Positions 25,686 through 34,550 are shown, numbered from the stretch's first letter. The stretch is DNA of 39,753 bases from Lentzea aerocolonigenes (GCF_000955955.1 NZ_JYJG01000238.1:1-39753), one strand, 5' to 3'. The notes: a model not told the origin generated them from the sequence alone. Numbers and translations: made by a program.

Positions 25686-26896
25686 CGTCGCTGGTGTGGC
25701 TCATGGTGCCGCTGGCGATGATCGGCGTGGTGCGGGTGTGCGTCGTCCTGGTGGCGGCCGACCTCTACGACCTGTCGTTGCACCGCTCGCGCCCGTTGCC
25801 TTACGCGCCAACGGTGTGGGTGGTCATCCCGGCGTACAACGAGGAGCTGTGCGTTGCGCGCGCGGTTCAGTCCGTTTTGGACAGTTCCTACGCCGACGTG
25901 TCCGTGATCGTGGTCGATGACGGCTCGACCGACCGCACTGCCGAGGTGCTGTCCGGGTTCGGGCCGCGTGTTCGTGTTGTCTCACAACCGAATGCGGGCA
26001 AGGCGGCAGCGATCAACACCGGCATGCATCTCGTCGGTGACGGACTCGTGATGGTGCTGGACGCCGACTCGACGTTGTCGGTGTCCGCGGTTTCGCGGAT
26101 GGTCGCGCACTTCGCGGACCCGTTGGTGCTGGCGGCCGCGGCGAACGTGAAGATCGCTTGTCCGCGCGGTGTGCTGGGGTGGGTGCAGCGGCTGGAGTAC
26201 GCGGTGGTGCACCGGTTGAAGCAGGGCTACACGGTGTTCAACTGCGAGTACGTGATCGGCGGGGTCGGTTCGGTGTTCCGCACCTCGATCGTGCGCGCGT
26301 GCGGGTACTTCGACACCGACACGATGACCGAGGACATCGACTTCTCGATGAAGATCCTCTCGGTGCGCGGCAACTTCGACTGGCGCATCATCTTCGCCGC
26401 CGACGCCATCGCGTACACCCAGGCCGTGCCGTCGTTGAGCGGCCTGCTCCGCCAGCGGTTCCGCTGGAAATTCGGCCGTCTGCAAGCGTTCTACAAGCAC
26501 CGCTCGCTCTTCTTCGGCCGGTCCTGCTCCTGTCTTCTCTCGTGGCTGCACCTGCCCTACACGGCGGCAGGGGAGGTTCTCGTGCTGTTCGAGCCCCTCT
26601 TCGTGTACGTCGTCGTCAGCGCAACGTTCCAGACCGGGTGGTTCACCGGCATCCTGCTGCTGTGCGCGGTCTACACGGGCGTCACGTTCTTCACGATCAT
26701 TGGTGACCTGACCGAGCCGTGGCCGTCCAAGCTGCGGTTGCTGTCGTTGGCGCCGTTGGCCTACCCGCTGCTGATGGTGATCGTGTTCGTCGACTTCGTG
26801 GCCGTGCTGCGCTCGTTGCTGACCGTGCTGCGCGGCTACCGTCCGGCCGGCCGCTGGGAGCACGTCGAGCGCACGCTCACCTCAGTGCCCGGTTGA
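25682..26896 (+). CDS. Processive family-2 glycosyltransferase, membrane-bound
   Basis: 404 residues. An N-terminal helix is followed by a GT-A domain with [10 protein letters not shown] (D79, D80), LDADS (D127, D129), TED (216-218, catalytic base) and QRFRW (258-262, acceptor QxxRW). Four membrane helices follow (~285-385). The full D,D,D,QxxRW set marks processive enzymes making polysaccharides such as poly-N-acetylglucosamine, cellulose or hyaluronan; I cannot tell which. ATG 25682 overlaps the small peptide gene. Its end overlaps convergent pyrD by 20 bases. Confidence 0.92.
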   Translation: MTSLVWLMVPLAMIGVVRVCVVLVAADLYDLSLHRSRPLPYAPTVWVVIPAYNEELCVARAVQSVLDSSYADVSVIVVDDGSTDRTAEVLSGFGPRVRVVSQPNAGKAAAINTGMHLVGDGLVMVLDADSTLSVSAVSRMVAHFADPLVLAAAANVKIACPRGVLGWVQRLEYAVVHRLKQGYTVFNCEYVIGGVGSVFRTSIVRACGYFDTDTMTEDIDFSMKILSVRGNFDWRIIFAADAIAYTQAVPSLSGLLRQRFRWKFGRLQAFYKHRSLFFGRSCSCLLSWLHLPYTAAGEVLVLFEPLFVYVVVSATFQTGWFTGILLLCAVYTGVTFFTIIGDLTEPWPSKLRLLSLAPLAYPLLMVIVFVDFVAVLRSLLTVLRGYRPAGRWEHVERTLTSVPG

Positions 26897-27854
26897 TCCT
26901 CGAGACCAGGCCTGGTCCCTCGTAGATGAACCCGGTGTAGATCTGCACGAGGCTCGCGCCGGCGTCGATCATGCGCTTGGCGTCGTCCGCGGTCGCGATG
27001 CCGCCGACGCCGATGACGGGCAGCTCGCTGTTCTTGGTGATGAACTGGACGACGTCGTTCGCGCGCTGGGCGAGGGGCTTGCCGCTGAGGCCGCCCGCTT
27101 CGGTCTTGTGAGCGCTGCTGAGGCCCTCGCGGCCGAGGGTGGTGTTCGTGGCGATGAGGCCTTTGATGCCGTTGTCCAGGCACACCTGGATGACCTCTTC
27201 GACGGCGTCGTCGGTGAGGTCGGGCGCGATCTTGACGAGCATCGGCTTCGTCGTGGCTTTGGTGAGTTCCTGGACGAGCTCGGTGAGGGCGCCCTTGTCC
27301 TGGAGGCTGCGCAGACCGGGCGTGTTGGGCGAGCTGACGTTGATCGCGTAGTAGTCGCCGTGGTTCTTCAGTGCGTTGAGCGAGTTCAGGTAGTCCTGGA
27401 CGGCGTCCTCGACCGGCGTGATCTTGGACTTGCCGAGGCTGATGCCGAGCGGGGCCTTCAACGTCGTCCTGTCGAGCTTCTCGGCAAGCGCTTGCGCACC
27501 GGCGTTGTTGAAGCCCATCCGGTTGATGATCGCCTCGTCCTCGCGGAGCCGGAACAGGCGCGGCTTCGGGTTGCCCGGCTGCGCGTGCCACGTGACCGTG
27601 CCGACCTCGACGAACCCGAACCCGAGCGCGGCCCACGCGGGGAGGGCCCTGCCGTCCTTGTCGAGACCCGCCGCGAGCCCGACGGGGTTCGGGAACCGGA
27701 CGCCGAACACCGTGCGCGGGTTGTTCTGGTTGCGCGCGAACTTCGCCAACGGGCTCAGCTTCGCCATGACGTTGAGCGTGGTCTCGTGGACCCGCTCCGC
27801 GTCGCCGCCGTGCATTCCGAACAACGCCCTGCGAACCACCTGCTTGTAAACCAC
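26877..27854 (-). CDS. pyrD: Quinone-dependent dihydroorotate dehydrogenase
   Basis: 325 residues, class 2 PyrD, a membrane-associated flavoenzyme that oxidises dihydroorotate to orotate in pyrimidine synthesis. Seen: N-terminal amphipathic helix, [66 protein letters not shown] (catalytic serine), [39 protein letters not shown] and [18 protein letters not shown] 27854 is preceded by TAGGGT and 6 bases, a leaderless layout. Convergent with the glycosyltransferase. Confidence 0.96.
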   Translation of the reverse strand: MVYKQVVRRALFGMHGGDAERVHETTLNVMAKLSPLAKFARNQNNPRTVFGVRFPNPVGLAAGLDKDGRALPAWAALGFGFVEVGTVTWHAQPGNPKPRLFRLREDEAIINRMGFNNAGAQALAEKLDRTTLKAPLGISLGKSKITPVEDAVQDYLNSLNALKNHGDYYAINVSSPNTPGLRSLQDKGALTELVQELTKATTKPMLVKIAPDLTDDAVEEVIQVCLDNGIKGLIATNTTLGREGLSSAHKTEAGGLSGKPLAQRANDVVQFITKNSELPVIGVGGIATADDAKRMIDAGASLVQIYTGFIYEGPGLVSRINRALR

Positions 27855-27866
27855 GCGCCTACCCTA
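27855..27866 (-). promoter_or_regulatory. Leaderless -10 element of pyrD
   Basis: On the minus strand TAGGGT (27866-27861) ends 6 bases before GTG 27854. No Shine-Dalgarno is visible. Confidence 0.4.
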
Positions 27867-27897
27867 TAACGGCAGCTCAGCGTGGGCGCGCGCTCTG

Positions 27898-28003
27898 TTA
27901 GTCGCCTACCTCACGCAAGCAGTCCGGCGCGGGGTCCTGGATCGGCGCGGTGAACCCGGGCCCGACGAGCTCGATCACCTCGCGGCCCTCCCGTTCGGGC
28001 CAT
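27898..28003 (-). pseudogene. Short coding-like remnant, minus strand
   Basis: After an in-frame stop, 34 codons read WPEREGREVIELVGPGF, then TAPIQDPAPDCLREVGD and a stop. It has the look of a protein C-terminus but no start or upstream body. Family not recognised. It is probably the residue of a deleted gene. Confidence 0.22.
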
Positions 28004-28021
28004 CACGTCGTTCGGCACGTC

Positions 28022-28189
28022 ATGGGGGATTTGGCTGGGCAAGCGCGTGCCCTTCTCGCGGACGGCAAGACGCCGGAGGAGATCGAAGCGGAGGACGCGG
28101 CGTCGATGTTCGAACTCACCGGACACTTCGACGTGTACGTCGAGTTGGAGGAGCACCCCGTCAGCGTTAGAGGGGCTTCGGCACCTTGA
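28022..28189 (+). CDS. Small hypothetical protein or gene fragment
   Basis: From ATG 28022, 55 residues: MGDLAGQARALLADGKTPEE, then IEAEDAASMFELTGHFDVYV and ELEEHPVSVRGASAP. The acidic, helix-then-strand composition with good codon usage looks coding, unlike the other frames. There is no ribosome site, and the frame stays open upstream with less convincing sequence. Its last 23 bases overlap the end of the P450 gene on the other strand. Function unknown; it may be the tail of a broken gene. Confidence 0.3.
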   Translation: MGDLAGQARALLADGKTPEEIEAEDAASMFELTGHFDVYVELEEHPVSVRGASAP

Positions 28190-29393
28190 TCGTCGCCTGC
28201 TCGTCCAGGGGCATCGCCGGCTTGGTCCGGAACGTCACCGGCAGCCCCCGCAACCCGCGACTCCCCAGCGACACCCGCCACTCCAGCGGCCGCGAGGGGT
28301 CAAGCGCCAGCCCCGAGCAGCGTCCCAGCAGCGTCCGGAACGCCACCTCGCCCTCCAGCCTGGCCAGTGGTGCGCCGAGACAGAAGTGGATGCCGTGCCC
28401 GAACGCCAGGTGCTGCCGGTCCGCCCGTTCGATGTTGAGCTGGTCGGCGCGGGGGTAGCGGGCGCTGTCGTGCTCGGCCGAGGCCAGCGACAGCAGCACC
28501 ACCTCACCGGCCGGGATCTGCACGCCGCCGATCGTCACCGGCTGGGAGGCGAACCGCAGCAGGTGCGAGGTCGGCCCGTCGAACCGCAGGAACTCCTCGA
28601 TCGCGCCGGGCAGCAGTGAGGACGAGCGCTGCAACAACTCGAGCTGCTCGGGGTGGCGCAGCAACGCCAGCACACCGTTGCCGACCAGGTCGACGGCGGT
28701 CGTGTAGCCCGCGACCAGCAGCAGGAACGCGAGTGAGGCGAGCTCGCCGTCGGTCAGCTCGGCCTTGCGGGCCAAAGCGCCGATCAGGTCGTCGTCGCCG
28801 GACGTGCGCTTGTGCGCCACGAGATCACCCAGGTAGCCGGCGGTCTCCTCGCGCGCCGAGGCCGCGTCGCCGTCGGCAAGGCCCGTCACGACGTCCGCCC
28901 AGTACCGGAAGTTCTCCTGGTCGACGGACGGCACGCCGAGCAGTTCCATCAGCACGGTGATCGGCAGCGGCGCCGCGAAGTCCGCGATCAGGTCGCAGCT
29001 GCCGTCCGCGAACGCATCGGCCAGCGATGCCGCCAGCGCTTCGACGCGAGGCCGCAACGAGGCGATGCGCCGCGGCGTGAGCTCGCTCGACACCGCGCTT
29101 CGCAGGCGGGTGTGGTCGGGGCCGTCGGCGTTCATCATGTGCTCGGACAGATCGCCGAACCACCACGACGCGAAGTGCGGATGACCGCGCAACGGCTCGG
29201 CGAGCGCGGAGCCGTGCGAGGACAGCAGCGGGTTGTCCAACGCGGCGCGCACGTCGGGGTAGCGGGTCACGAGCCACATCGGCACGCCGAGGGTCTCCAC
29301 CCGGTGCACGGGACCTGCTTCGCGCAGACTCTTCAGCACCGAGTACGGGTCGTCGGTGTAGCCCGGGCGCAGCGCATCCAGATTTACCGCCAT
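28167..29393 (-). CDS. Cytochrome P450
   Basis: 408 residues, soluble bacterial P450. The heme signature FGHGIHFCLGAPLARLE carries the ligand C338. The I-helix reads LLVAGYTTAVDLVG (AGxTT oxygen-activation motif) and the K-helix EEFLRF (ExxR). HMMNADGPDHTRLRSAV is the typical C-helix region. Closest in style to CYP107-like monooxygenases of secondary metabolism; the substrate is unknown. ATG 29393 is 32 bases after the nei stop; GTG 29405 is an alternative. No redox partner gene is adjacent. Confidence 0.92.
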   Translation of the reverse strand: MAVNLDALRPGYTDDPYSVLKSLREAGPVHRVETLGVPMWLVTRYPDVRAALDNPLLSSHGSALAEPLRGHPHFASWWFGDLSEHMMNADGPDHTRLRSAVSSELTPRRIASLRPRVEALAASLADAFADGSCDLIADFAAPLPITVLMELLGVPSVDQENFRYWADVVTGLADGDAASAREETAGYLGDLVAHKRTSGDDDLIGALARKAELTDGELASLAFLLLVAGYTTAVDLVGNGVLALLRHPEQLELLQRSSSLLPGAIEEFLRFDGPTSHLLRFASQPVTIGGVQIPAGEVVLLSLASAEHDSARYPRADQLNIERADRQHLAFGHGIHFCLGAPLARLEGEVAFRTLLGRCSGLALDPSRPLEWRVSLGSRGLRGLPVTFRTKPAMPLDEQATIKVPKPL

Positions 29394-29425
29394 GTCGGAG
29401 GACACGGGCAGGAGACCACTTCGGT

Positions 29426-30187
29426 TCAACCGGACTGGCATTTTGGGCAGAAGTACACAAATCTGGTCTCGAACTCGCCCGATCGGACCCTTGTGCCGCA
29501 ACGCAAACAAGGTTTACCCGTGCGCTCGAAAACCCAGTTCTTGACCCGTCGATCAGATGTCGTGATCTGCTCGGGCCGCCACTGGTTCGCCTGCAACAGC
29601 TTGCGGGACAAAGCAACCGCACGTGAGGCGTCCACAGATGACACAGGTGCCGTCGGCAGAACGCCCAACAGGAAACAAACTTCCGCGCGGTAGAGATTGC
29701 CGACGCCGGCCATGACCCGTTGATCCAACAATGCGAGACCGATAGGTCGCGAAAGGTCCGCGGTCAACCGCTGAACGGCCTCAGCGGCGTCGAAGTCGGA
29801 AGAAAGCAAGTCGGGCCCGAGATGCGCTATCAGCTCGTCCTCGCGGGACGTCGGCACGAACTCCAGGTCGTGCAACGCGAACCCGATCGCCTGCCGGTCG
29901 TCCACCTCGAGCACCGCGCGGGCCTGGTGCGCGGGACGCCGCCAGCGCTCGCCCGGCCGGTAGAGGTGCCACGCGCCGTCCATGCGGAAGTGGCTGTGCA
30001 GGCTGTTGCCGTCGGAGAAGTGCGTGAACATGCGCTTGCCGTACGTGCGCACGCCCAGCACGTCCAGCCCGGCGAGGTCCAGTGTGGACAACCGAGGGTG
30101 GCGCAGCTCGCCGCGCCGCAGCGTCTTCCCGGCCAGCGCCTCGTGCATCCGATGGCCGGCCAGGAAGACGGTGTCGCCCTCAGGCAT
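29426..30187 (-). CDS. nei: Fpg/Nei-family DNA glycosylase (endonuclease VIII-like)
   Basis: 253 residues. PEGD follows the start methionine, so the catalytic proline (P2) and glutamate (E3) are in place. MFTHFSDGNSLHSHFRMDG and the helix-two-turn-helix region LLDQRVMAGVGNLYRAEVCF match the family. The C-terminal zinc finger is CLRCGTRV...FCPKC. It removes oxidised bases and nicks the DNA. ATG 30187 overlaps the parA stop by 8 bases. It resembles mycobacterial Nei2. Confidence 0.93.
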   Translation of the reverse strand: MPEGDTVFLAGHRMHEALAGKTLRRGELRHPRLSTLDLAGLDVLGVRTYGKRMFTHFSDGNSLHSHFRMDGAWHLYRPGERWRRPAHQARAVLEVDDRQAIGFALHDLEFVPTSREDELIAHLGPDLLSSDFDAAEAVQRLTADLSRPIGLALLDQRVMAGVGNLYRAEVCFLLGVLPTAPVSSVDASRAVALSRKLLQANQWRPEQITTSDRRVKNWVFERTGKPCLRCGTRVRSGEFETRFVYFCPKCQSG

Positions 30188-31025
30188 CCACCGCCTCTTG
30201 GATCTCGTCGTCGTCGAAGTCGTGGTGCACCGCGCGGCGCCGGCTGCGGGAGATGCGCTGGATGCGGGCCAGCAGCAGGTTGAACGCCAGCGCCACCTCG
30301 CGCGCGCCCGGCGTGCCCCACTCGTGGATCGGCATGCACGCGCCCTGTGCCTGCTGCACGGCCAGACGGTCCGGCAACGCGACCGGCATGACCAACGGCC
30401 CGAAGATGTCGCGCAGCTCCTCGATGCGGAACTGGTGTTCGTGCGACCGCGGCCGCACCCGGTTCACCACCACGCCCAACGGTTGCAGGTCGGGGTTGTT
30501 CAGCTCGCGCTCGTTCTGCACCGCCTCGAACGCCCGCTGCACGCCCGCGACGGCGAACATCGTCGGCTCGGTGACCAGCAGCGCGCGGTCCGCGGCCACC
30601 AGCGCCGAGCGGGTCAGCTGGCCCAGCGACGGCGGGCAGTCGAGCAGCACCAGGTCGTACGGGAACTCCTCGTACATGTCCCGCAACGTGCGCAGCGCGT
30701 CTTTCAGCCGGTGCAGCTTCGACTCGTTCGGATCCGGGTGGTTGAGCAGCTCCGCGTCCTCGGACCCGGACAGCACGTCGATGCCGTCGCCCCACTTGCT
30801 CGGGCGGATCGCCTGCTCGAGGTTCTCCTCGGACGGGTCCTGCAGGACGTCGTAGATGCTCGCCTTGGACTCCTCGGGCTCCAGCGTCGACGTGGCGTTG
30901 CACTGCGGATCTAGATCGATCACCAGCGTGCGAACGCCACGACGGAGAGCGGCCGAGGCGAGGCCGAGCACCACCGTCGTCTTGCCGACGCCTCCCTTGA
31001 GGCTGAGCACGGACACCGTATGCAC
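30180..31025 (-). CDS. ParA/Soj-family ATPase
   Basis: 281 residues. Deviant Walker A KGGVGKTT (K10, K15), LVIDLDPQCNAT and Walker B DLVLLDCPPSLGQLT, then NRVRPRSHEH. MinD/ParA ATPases position DNA or protein complexes. No parB or parS is near, so it is an orphan ParA. The C-terminal ~35 residues are basic then acidic (RRRAVHHDFDDDEIQEAVDA). GTG 31025 is preceded on the minus strand by TAGAGT and 6 bases (leaderless). It overlaps nei by 8 bases. Confidence 0.92.
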   Translation of the reverse strand: MHTVSVLSLKGGVGKTTVVLGLASAALRRGVRTLVIDLDPQCNATSTLEPEESKASIYDVLQDPSEENLEQAIRPSKWGDGIDVLSGSEDAELLNHPDPNESKLHRLKDALRTLRDMYEEFPYDLVLLDCPPSLGQLTRSALVAADRALLVTEPTMFAVAGVQRAFEAVQNERELNNPDLQPLGVVVNRVRPRSHEHQFRIEELRDIFGPLVMPVALPDRLAVQQAQGACMPIHEWGTPGAREVALAFNLLLARIQRISRSRRRAVHHDFDDDEIQEAVDA

Positions 31026-31058
31026 GGACCCACTCTAGGGTCTCCTACTCTTACTGAC
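31026..31058. promoter_or_regulatory. Back-to-back leaderless promoters of parA and a methyltransferase
   Basis: The 33-bp gap between start codons holds TAGAGT for parA (minus strand, 31037-31032, 6 bases before GTG) and TACTCT for the methyltransferase (plus strand, 31046-31051, 7 bases before ATG 31059). The two -10 elements are 8 bases apart, so the promoters must interfere. Confidence 0.4.
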
Positions 31059-31778
31059 ATGCGACCGGACGCCGTACACAGGGTGCTCGACGCCGAATTG
31101 GCCGCCGCACGCACGCGCCGGGGTGGCGAACCCCCGCGCGTCCTCGACGTGGGCGGTGGCAGCGGGGTCTGGGCCGTGCCGCTCGCCGCGGCGGGCTGCG
31201 CGGTCACGGTCGTCGAGCCGTCGCCCAACGCGCTGGCCACGTTGAACACCCGCGCGCGCGAAGCCGGGGTGACGATCAACGCGGTCCAGGGCGACACGGA
31301 TCATCTCGGCGTTCCCGCTGGTGAGGCCGATCTGGTGCTCGCGCACGGCGTGCTGGAGTTCGTGGACGACGCGGCTTCCTCGCTGTCGTCGCTGGCCGCG
31401 GCGGTCGCTCAGGGCGGGGCGGTGTCGGTGCTGGTGGCGAACCGTTTCGCGGCGATCCTGCACCGCGCGATCGCCGGCCGGATCGTGGACGCGCGGCGGT
31501 TGCTGGACGACGAGGCGGGTCAGCTTGCGGGCACGCGCGATCCGTTGCAACGTAGGTTCGACGTTCCAGGGCTTGAGAAGCTGGTCCTGGAGGCAGGGCT
31601 TTCTGTCGAGCTCCTGCAAGGTCATGGCATCGTTTCGGACCTCGTACCCGGCGTCGTGCTGGACGCGAACCCGGGCGCTGCCGACGCGCTCGCCGAGCTG
31701 GAATTGGCTGCGGCCACACGGTCTCCGCTCAGAGACGTGGCTGCTCGACTGCACGTCCTCGCCCGCCGAACCGCCTGA
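31059..31778 (+). CDS. Class I SAM-dependent methyltransferase
   Basis: 239 residues. SAM motif I VLDVGGGSGVWAVPLAAAG, acidic VTVVEPS after strand 2, then INAVQGDTDHLGVP and ADLVLAHGVLEFVDD. This recalls SmtA/CmoM-like methyltransferases. The mid-region LVANRFAAILHRAIAGRI is also typical of that group. Substrate unknown. ATG 31059 is 7 bases after TACTCT; ATG 31020 would extend it by 13 residues but would overlap the parA start. Confidence 0.86.
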   Translation: MRPDAVHRVLDAELAAARTRRGGEPPRVLDVGGGSGVWAVPLAAAGCAVTVVEPSPNALATLNTRAREAGVTINAVQGDTDHLGVPAGEADLVLAHGVLEFVDDAASSLSSLAAAVAQGGAVSVLVANRFAAILHRAIAGRIVDARRLLDDEAGQLAGTRDPLQRRFDVPGLEKLVLEAGLSVELLQGHGIVSDLVPGVVLDANPGAADALAELELAAATRSPLRDVAARLHVLARRTA

Positions 31779-31790
31779 AAGCGTTTGCAG

Positions 31791-31824
31791 TTGGGACTTT
31801 TATGGTCCCGATGACTGGTCCCAA
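31791..31824 (+). promoter_or_regulatory. Inverted repeats upstream of the first SigD-like gene
   Basis: TTGGGAC (31791-31797) and GTCCCAA (31818-31824) are inverted. A second GGTCCC (31804-31809) can pair with the first arm alternatively. This lies 54-87 bases before the sigma gene and may be an operator, or the terminator of the methyltransferase gene. Confidence 0.3.
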
Positions 31825-31877
31825 ACGAATTCGTGGCGAAAGATGATGGCTCCGCTGCCAACGTAGGGACCCGCGCC

Positions 31878-32447
31878 ATGGAGAGTTCCGACCTGCTGGC
31901 CTCGCTCGTCAACGAGGCCGTCGCGGGCGATCGGCGTGCCGTCGAACGGCTGCTGGCCTCCGTCCGGCCGCTCGTGTCGAGGTACTGCCGTGCGCGCGTC
32001 GGCCGCAACGAGCGCGCGTACGCGTCGGCGGACGACGTGGCGCAGGAGGTCTGCCTGGCCGTGCTCACGGCGTTGCCCACCTATCGTGACCAGGGACGGC
32101 CGTTCCTCGCGTTCGTGTACGGAATTGCTGCCCACAAGGTCGCGGACGCGCACCGGGTGTCGGCGCGCAACCGGTCCGAGCCGGTCGCCGAGGTGCCGGA
32201 CGGGCCGTCGCTGACGGTCGATCCGGAGCAGAACGCGCTGCTCGGGTCGCTCTCGAAGCGGCTGGGTCAGTTGCTCGAGAGCCTGCCGGACAAGCAGCGC
32301 GAGATCTTGCTGTTGCGCGTGGTGGTCGGCTTGACGGCGGAGGAGACGGCGGAGGCGGTCGGGTCGACGCCGGGCGCGGTCAGGGTCGCTCAGCACCGGG
32401 CGCTGGCGAAGCTGCGGTCGTCCGTGGGGGTCGAGGAGCTGATTTGA
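31878..32447 (+). CDS. SigD/ShbA-type RNA polymerase sigma factor, copy 1
   Basis: 189 residues, ECF-type with regions 2 and 4 only. Region 2: VRPLVSRYCRARVGR, SADDVAQEVCLAVLTALPTY and RPFLAFVYGIAAHKVADAHR. Region 4: SLPDKQREILLLRVVVGLTA and STPGAVRVAQHRALAKLR. The text parallels SigD of M. tuberculosis and ShbA of Streptomyces, which drives transcription of the principal sigma gene. No anti-sigma gene (RsdA) follows. Start ATG 31878 is chosen because MESS is shared with copy 2. It overlaps the next methyltransferase gene (TTGA). Confidence 0.92.
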   Translation: MESSDLLASLVNEAVAGDRRAVERLLASVRPLVSRYCRARVGRNERAYASADDVAQEVCLAVLTALPTYRDQGRPFLAFVYGIAAHKVADAHRVSARNRSEPVAEVPDGPSLTVDPEQNALLGSLSKRLGQLLESLPDKQREILLLRVVVGLTAEETAEAVGSTPGAVRVAQHRALAKLRSSVGVEELI

Positions 32448-33172
32448 CCGGGGCGTTCTACGACGGGCTGGCCGGGTCGTACGACCTGCTGTTCCCGGAC
32501 TGGGACGCGTCGATGGCCCGGCAGGCCTCGCAGCTCTCGAAGTTCATTCCACCTGGCGCGCGCGTTCTGGACTGCGCGTGTGGCATCGGCACACAGGCGA
32601 TCGGTCTGGCTCAGCGTGGCTACTCCGTCGTCGGGACGGATCTGAGCCTCAAGGCCACTTCTCGGGCCGTTGTGGAGGCCTCTGCGCGTGGGGTGTCGTT
32701 GCCTGCGTTCGCGGCGGACATGCGTGCGTTGCCGTTCGCTGACGACTCGTTCGACGTCGTGCTCGCCGCGGACAACGCGCTTCCGCACCTGCTGACGGCT
32801 GATGACGTCCTTGCGGCGCTGCGAGAGATGCGGCGGGTGTTGCGGCCCGGTGGCCGGCTCATCCTCTCGACGCGCGACTACGACGCGATTCGGCGCGAAC
32901 GGCCTCAATCGAGGCCACTGTCGACGCCACCGTCCGTCGGCCCTGGCCGAGTCGTGTGGTTCCAGCTGTGGCATTGGGACGGCGACCAGTACGAGCTGGA
33001 GATGTTCCAGCTGCACGAAGCCGAGTCGTGGCGCGTTGTGGTGGGCAAAACACGGTATTGGGCGATTACCCGTCACGAAATCACCGAATTGGCGGAACGC
33101 GCGGGTTTCGGTTACGTGGAGTGGTTGCTCCACGCCTATTACCAACCGCTGATGCTTGCTCCGAACGGGTGA
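32444..33172 (+). CDS. Class I SAM-dependent methyltransferase, N-methyltransferase-like
   Basis: 242 residues. FYDGLAGSYDLLFPDWDAS at the N-terminus and VLDCACGIGTQAIGLAQRGY (motif I) resemble glycine/sarcosine-type N-methyltransferases. ADMRALPFADDSFDVVLAAD and VLRPGGRLILSTRDYD continue the fold. Substrate unknown. TTG 32444 overlaps the stop of sigma copy 1 as TTGA, with GAGGAGC just upstream, so the two are coupled and probably work in one response. Confidence 0.88.
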   Translation: MTGAFYDGLAGSYDLLFPDWDASMARQASQLSKFIPPGARVLDCACGIGTQAIGLAQRGYSVVGTDLSLKATSRAVVEASARGVSLPAFAADMRALPFADDSFDVVLAADNALPHLLTADDVLAALREMRRVLRPGGRLILSTRDYDAIRRERPQSRPLSTPPSVGPGRVVWFQLWHWDGDQYELEMFQLHEAESWRVVVGKTRYWAITRHEITELAERAGFGYVEWLLHAYYQPLMLAPNG

Positions 33173-33257
33173 CGTTTGAAGTTTCTCCCTACTTTCCGCA
33201 TAAGGAGTGACGTGTCGCACGTCTCCTCCACGGGATGTCGACGAGGGGACGCTTCGG

Positions 33258-33824
33258 ATGGAGAGTTCGGCTTTATCCGCGGAACTGGTCAACCTGGCCG
33301 TGCACGGCGACGGCAGGGCTATTGACCAGCTACTTCGCTACCTGCGTCCGCTGGTGGTGAAGTACTGTCGCGCACGGGTGGGGCGTTCCGCGACAACCGC
33401 GGACGACGTCGCGCAGGACGTCTGTCTGGCCGTGCTGACGGCTCTCCCGAACTACCGGGAGCAGGGCAGGCCCTTCCTCGCCTTCGTCTACGGCATCGCC
33501 GCGCACAAAGTCGCCGACGCGCACCGCGCGCTCGCTCGTAACCGTGCGGAGCCGATGGCCGAGGTTCCGGACCAGCAGTCGCGAGGCACCGGTCCCGAGG
33601 ATTTCGCCCTTCAGGTCGAGCTGAACGGAGCCATGGGCGAGCTGCTGCGAGTGCTACCGGAAAAGCAACGCGAAATCCTCGTGCTGCGCGTGGTGGTGGG
33701 TCTCTCCGCCGAGGAGACCGCCGAGGCAGTGGGGTCGACGCCGGGCGCGGTCCGGGTCGCACAGCACCGGGCACTGGGCCGTCTGCGGAAGGAAATAGCC
33801 GCCGCCAGTGTGCCGATCGGGTGA
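33258..33824 (+). CDS. SigD/ShbA-type RNA polymerase sigma factor, copy 2
   Basis: 188 residues. Nearly the same blocks as copy 1: LRPLVVKYCRARVGR, TADDVAQDVCLAVLTALPNY, RPFLAFVYGIAAHKVADAHR, VLPEKQREILVLRVVVGLSA and STPGAVRVAQHRALGRLR. Divergence is mainly in the linker (QQSRGTGPEDFAL). GAGGGG lies 9 bases before ATG 33258; an upstream GTG 33207 would add 17 residues without homology. A hairpin GACGTG/CACGTC precedes it at 33208-33222. No anti-sigma gene is attached. Confidence 0.92.
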   Translation: MESSALSAELVNLAVHGDGRAIDQLLRYLRPLVVKYCRARVGRSATTADDVAQDVCLAVLTALPNYREQGRPFLAFVYGIAAHKVADAHRALARNRAEPMAEVPDQQSRGTGPEDFALQVELNGAMGELLRVLPEKQREILVLRVVVGLSAEETAEAVGSTPGAVRVAQHRALGRLRKEIAAASVPIG

Positions 33825-33848
33825 ATCTCGGCTGGGCGCGTGGGCTAA

Positions 33849-34550
33849 ATGAATCCAAACGACATACCTAAGGGCATGAGGGGTTCTGACTCAGCGCACG
33901 CCGATCGGCTGCGCGTCGACGGGGTGCTGGTGCAGCACCTGCGCGAGTCAGGACTGACGGGGTTGCTCTGGGACCAGTTCCATCGCCAGCTTCTCGGACG
34001 CGGGCTCACCATTGTTACAAGGCTTGTACGGTCCGGGGCGGTGTTCGCCCGCTGCGGCAGACATGGCCGTTACCTGCACCAACAGGTCATCCCGCTGGAC
34101 GAGGCCGAGGAACTGGCGAGCGACGCCGTCTTCGAGGGATTCGTGATCTTCTGCGAGCGTGGTCTGCTCGGCAAGGAGTGGTCGGTCGAGCGCGGGCAGC
34201 CGTTGGACGAGTACTTCGTCAACGCGTGCGTGCTGGCCTTTCCGAACGTGTACCGGCGGTGGCAGACGCGCATGAACAGCTGGCGCGACGTCGACCTGCT
34301 GGACTCGTTCGCCTCTCTCGAGCAGGTCGTGGCCGAGGGAACGCCCGAGGACGCGGTCGTGGAGCAGCAGGCGGCCGACGCGGCGTTCGCGGCGTTGAGC
34401 GAGGACAACCGCCGGTTGCTGCTCCTGCACGACGAGGGCTACTCGCACGCGGAGATCGCGGAGCTCACCCGCCTCACCCCGAGGGCCGTCGAGGGCCGGA
34501 TCCGGCGCGCTCGGCTCATCGCACGCCAGCACTCGGACGAGGAACGGTGA
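33849..34550 (+). CDS. Divergent sigma-70-like factor
   Basis: 233 residues. The C-terminal ~60 (FAALSEDNRRLLLLHDEGYS, HAEIAELTRLTPRAVEGRIR) is a clear region 4 helix-turn-helix. The N-terminal part (LLWDQFHRQLLGRGLTIVTR; ELASDAVFEGFVIFCERGLL; FVNACVLAFPNVYRRWQTRM) fits a distant region 2. It contains LSED and LTPRAVEGRIRRAR rather than the SigD-type blocks. Start ATG 33849 or ATG 33876 (MRGSD); neither has a convincing ribosome site. It overlaps sigma copy 3 by GTGA. Confidence 0.8.
   Translation: MNPNDIPKGMRGSDSAHADRLRVDGVLVQHLRESGLTGLLWDQFHRQLLGRGLTIVTRLVRSGAVFARCGRHGRYLHQQVIPLDEAEELASDAVFEGFVIFCERGLLGKEWSVERGQPLDEYFVNACVLAFPNVYRRWQTRMNSWRDVDLLDSFASLEQVVAEGTPEDAVVEQQAADAAFAALSEDNRRLLLLHDEGYSHAEIAELTRLTPRAVEGRIRRARLIARQHSDEER

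Noticed and set aside
33202..33231. Hairpin with GACGTG/CACGTC arms before sigma copy 2 as an attenuator
   Set aside because: The stem is only 6 bp before mismatches; too weak to call without expression data.
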